Shown here: one piece after another, positions 6,012 to 6,669 of the stretch | Numbering within the stretch: position 1 is the stretch's first letter | Layout: each line of letters begins with the position of its first letter | Source of the DNA: Deltaproteobacteria bacterium RIFCSPLOWO2_12_FULL_60_16 | Lineage (GTDB): Bacteria; Desulfobacterota; Binatia; UBA9968 | Reading direction: 5' to 3' | Assembly (NCBI GenBank): GCA_001798565.1 | Contig: MGSR01000025.1 | Span: 2,123-8,791, forward strand | DNA length: 6,669 nt | Notes under the pieces: generated by a model | The model's database searches: none | The model's input: the letters and a program-made list of their open reading frames with translations, nothing else | Told to the model about the DNA's origin: nothing | Made by a program: the position numbers and the translations under genes

Positions 6012-6669
6012 ATGGATTTGCTTACAGTCGCGTTGGTCGTCCTCGTTATTTTCGCTCTCAGCTACAGGCTTTACAGCGGCTTCGTCGCCCGCTCTTTTGA
6101 ATTGAACGACTTCAACCCCACGCCGGCCTGCCTCGTCAACGACGGCGTGGACTACGTCCCGGCCAAGGCGCGATTCCTTTTCGGGCAGCACTTCTCGGCC
6201 ATTACCGCCGCGGGTCCCATCGTCGGACCCATCCTGGCGGGGCTGTGGTTCGGCTGGGGCCCCGCTTTGATATGGGTGATCTTCGGATCCGTTTTTATCG
6301 GCGCGGTCCATGATTTCGCCAGCCTGATCGGTTCTGTCAGACACAAGGCCCAGTCGGTGGCGGAGATCGTGCGCGCCCACATGGGAGAACGGGCCTTTCT
6401 CTTCTTCCTCGCCTTCATCTGGCTCTCGCTGATCTACGTCATCGTCGCGTTTACGGATCTTACGAGCGCTTCCTTCGTCGAGCCTAAATACGGCGGCGGC
6501 GTGGCCGCGTCGTCGCTTCTCTATCTCCTTCTCGCCATTGTCATGGGCCTTTGCCTGCAGCGGGGCGGCCTTCCCCTGTGGCTGGCAACCGTCATTTTCG
6601 TTCCGCTGGTGGGAGTGATCATATGGGGGGGGCAGAAGATCCCTCTATCCATTCCCGCTTCTTGGGGCG
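6012..6669 (+). CDS. cstA: CstA-family carbon starvation / pyruvate-type transporter (N-terminal part, 3' end outside window)
   Basis: This is the start of a polytopic inner-membrane protein of the CstA family, whose characterised members take up pyruvate or peptides. The frame is open to the window end, giving 219 residues; E. coli CstA is about 700 aa. Family signatures seen are DYVPAKARFLFGQHFSAI (about residues 47-64), AAGPIVGPILA (about 66-76), GAVHDF (97-102) and SVAEIV (115-120). Several hydrophobic segments fit membrane helices: about 4-18, 65-80, 83-100, 128-147, 164-181 and 188-205. The ATG at 6012 starts directly with the first helix, as is usual for the family. No good Shine-Dalgarno sequence precedes it, so it may depend on coupling to the methyltransferase gene ending 15 bases upstream. 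Whether the substrate is pyruvate, peptides or another carbon source cannot be told from this fragment. Confidence 0.93.
   Translation, partial: MDLLTVALVVLVIFALSYRLYSGFVARSFELNDFNPTPACLVNDGVDYVPAKARFLFGQHFSAITAAGPIVGPILAGLWFGWGPALIWVIFGSVFIGAVHDFASLIGSVRHKAQSVAEIVRAHMGERAFLFFLAFIWLSLIYVIVAFTDLTSASFVEPKYGGGVAASSLLYLLLAIVMGLCLQRGGLPLWLATVIFVPLVGVIIWGGQKIPLSIPASWG

Noticed and set aside
5769..6380. Minus-strand open frame spanning the methyltransferase end and cstA start
   Set aside because: It is antisense to two well-supported genes, and its translation has no family character.

Overview
The window is GC-rich bacterial DNA that is dense in genes, and every gene I can support lies on the + strand. 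No gene identifies the lineage. The E. coli-type split isopropylmalate isomerase, the soluble multidomain histidine kinases and the CstA transporter would suit an environmental Gram-negative bacterium, for example a Deltaproteobacteria-like or related soil or sediment lineage. That placement is a low-confidence guess.

Layout. Positions 3-1270 hold the 3' part of leuC and a complete leuD, overlapping by 4 bases; together they encode the two subunits of isopropylmalate isomerase in leucine biosynthesis. A 270-base gap (1271-1540) follows. It contains a strong sigma70-like promoter with a duplicated TTTGACAT box, then an AT-richer leader of about 150 nt with local hairpin potential. Positions 1541-5235 carry two overlapping genes for soluble sensor histidine kinases. 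The first is GAF-HisKA-HATPase (429 aa). The second (about 800 aa) has an unusual N-terminal half, a Gly/Glu/Lys linker, a helical region and a coiled coil, followed by PAS-HisKA-HATPase. No response regulator is present in the window.

A 152-base gap (5236-5387) holds an imperfect palindrome that resembles a dispersed repeat, plus a weak promoter candidate. Next comes a small class I SAM-dependent methyltransferase with an N-terminal hydrophobic export or anchor segment (5388-5996). The last gene, 15 bases downstream, is the start of a cstA-family carbon-starvation/pyruvate-type transporter (6012 to the window end).

How the parts relate. leuCD is housekeeping metabolism. The two kinases appear to form one transcription unit with its own promoter and translational coupling, so they probably act in one signalling pathway whose output regulators are elsewhere. 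The methyltransferase and cstA are probably co-transcribed. The parts I found least ordinary are the kinase pair (especially the second kinase's N-terminal half), its leader, and the apparently membrane-targeted methyltransferase. I see no mobile element, CRISPR array, tRNA or rRNA.
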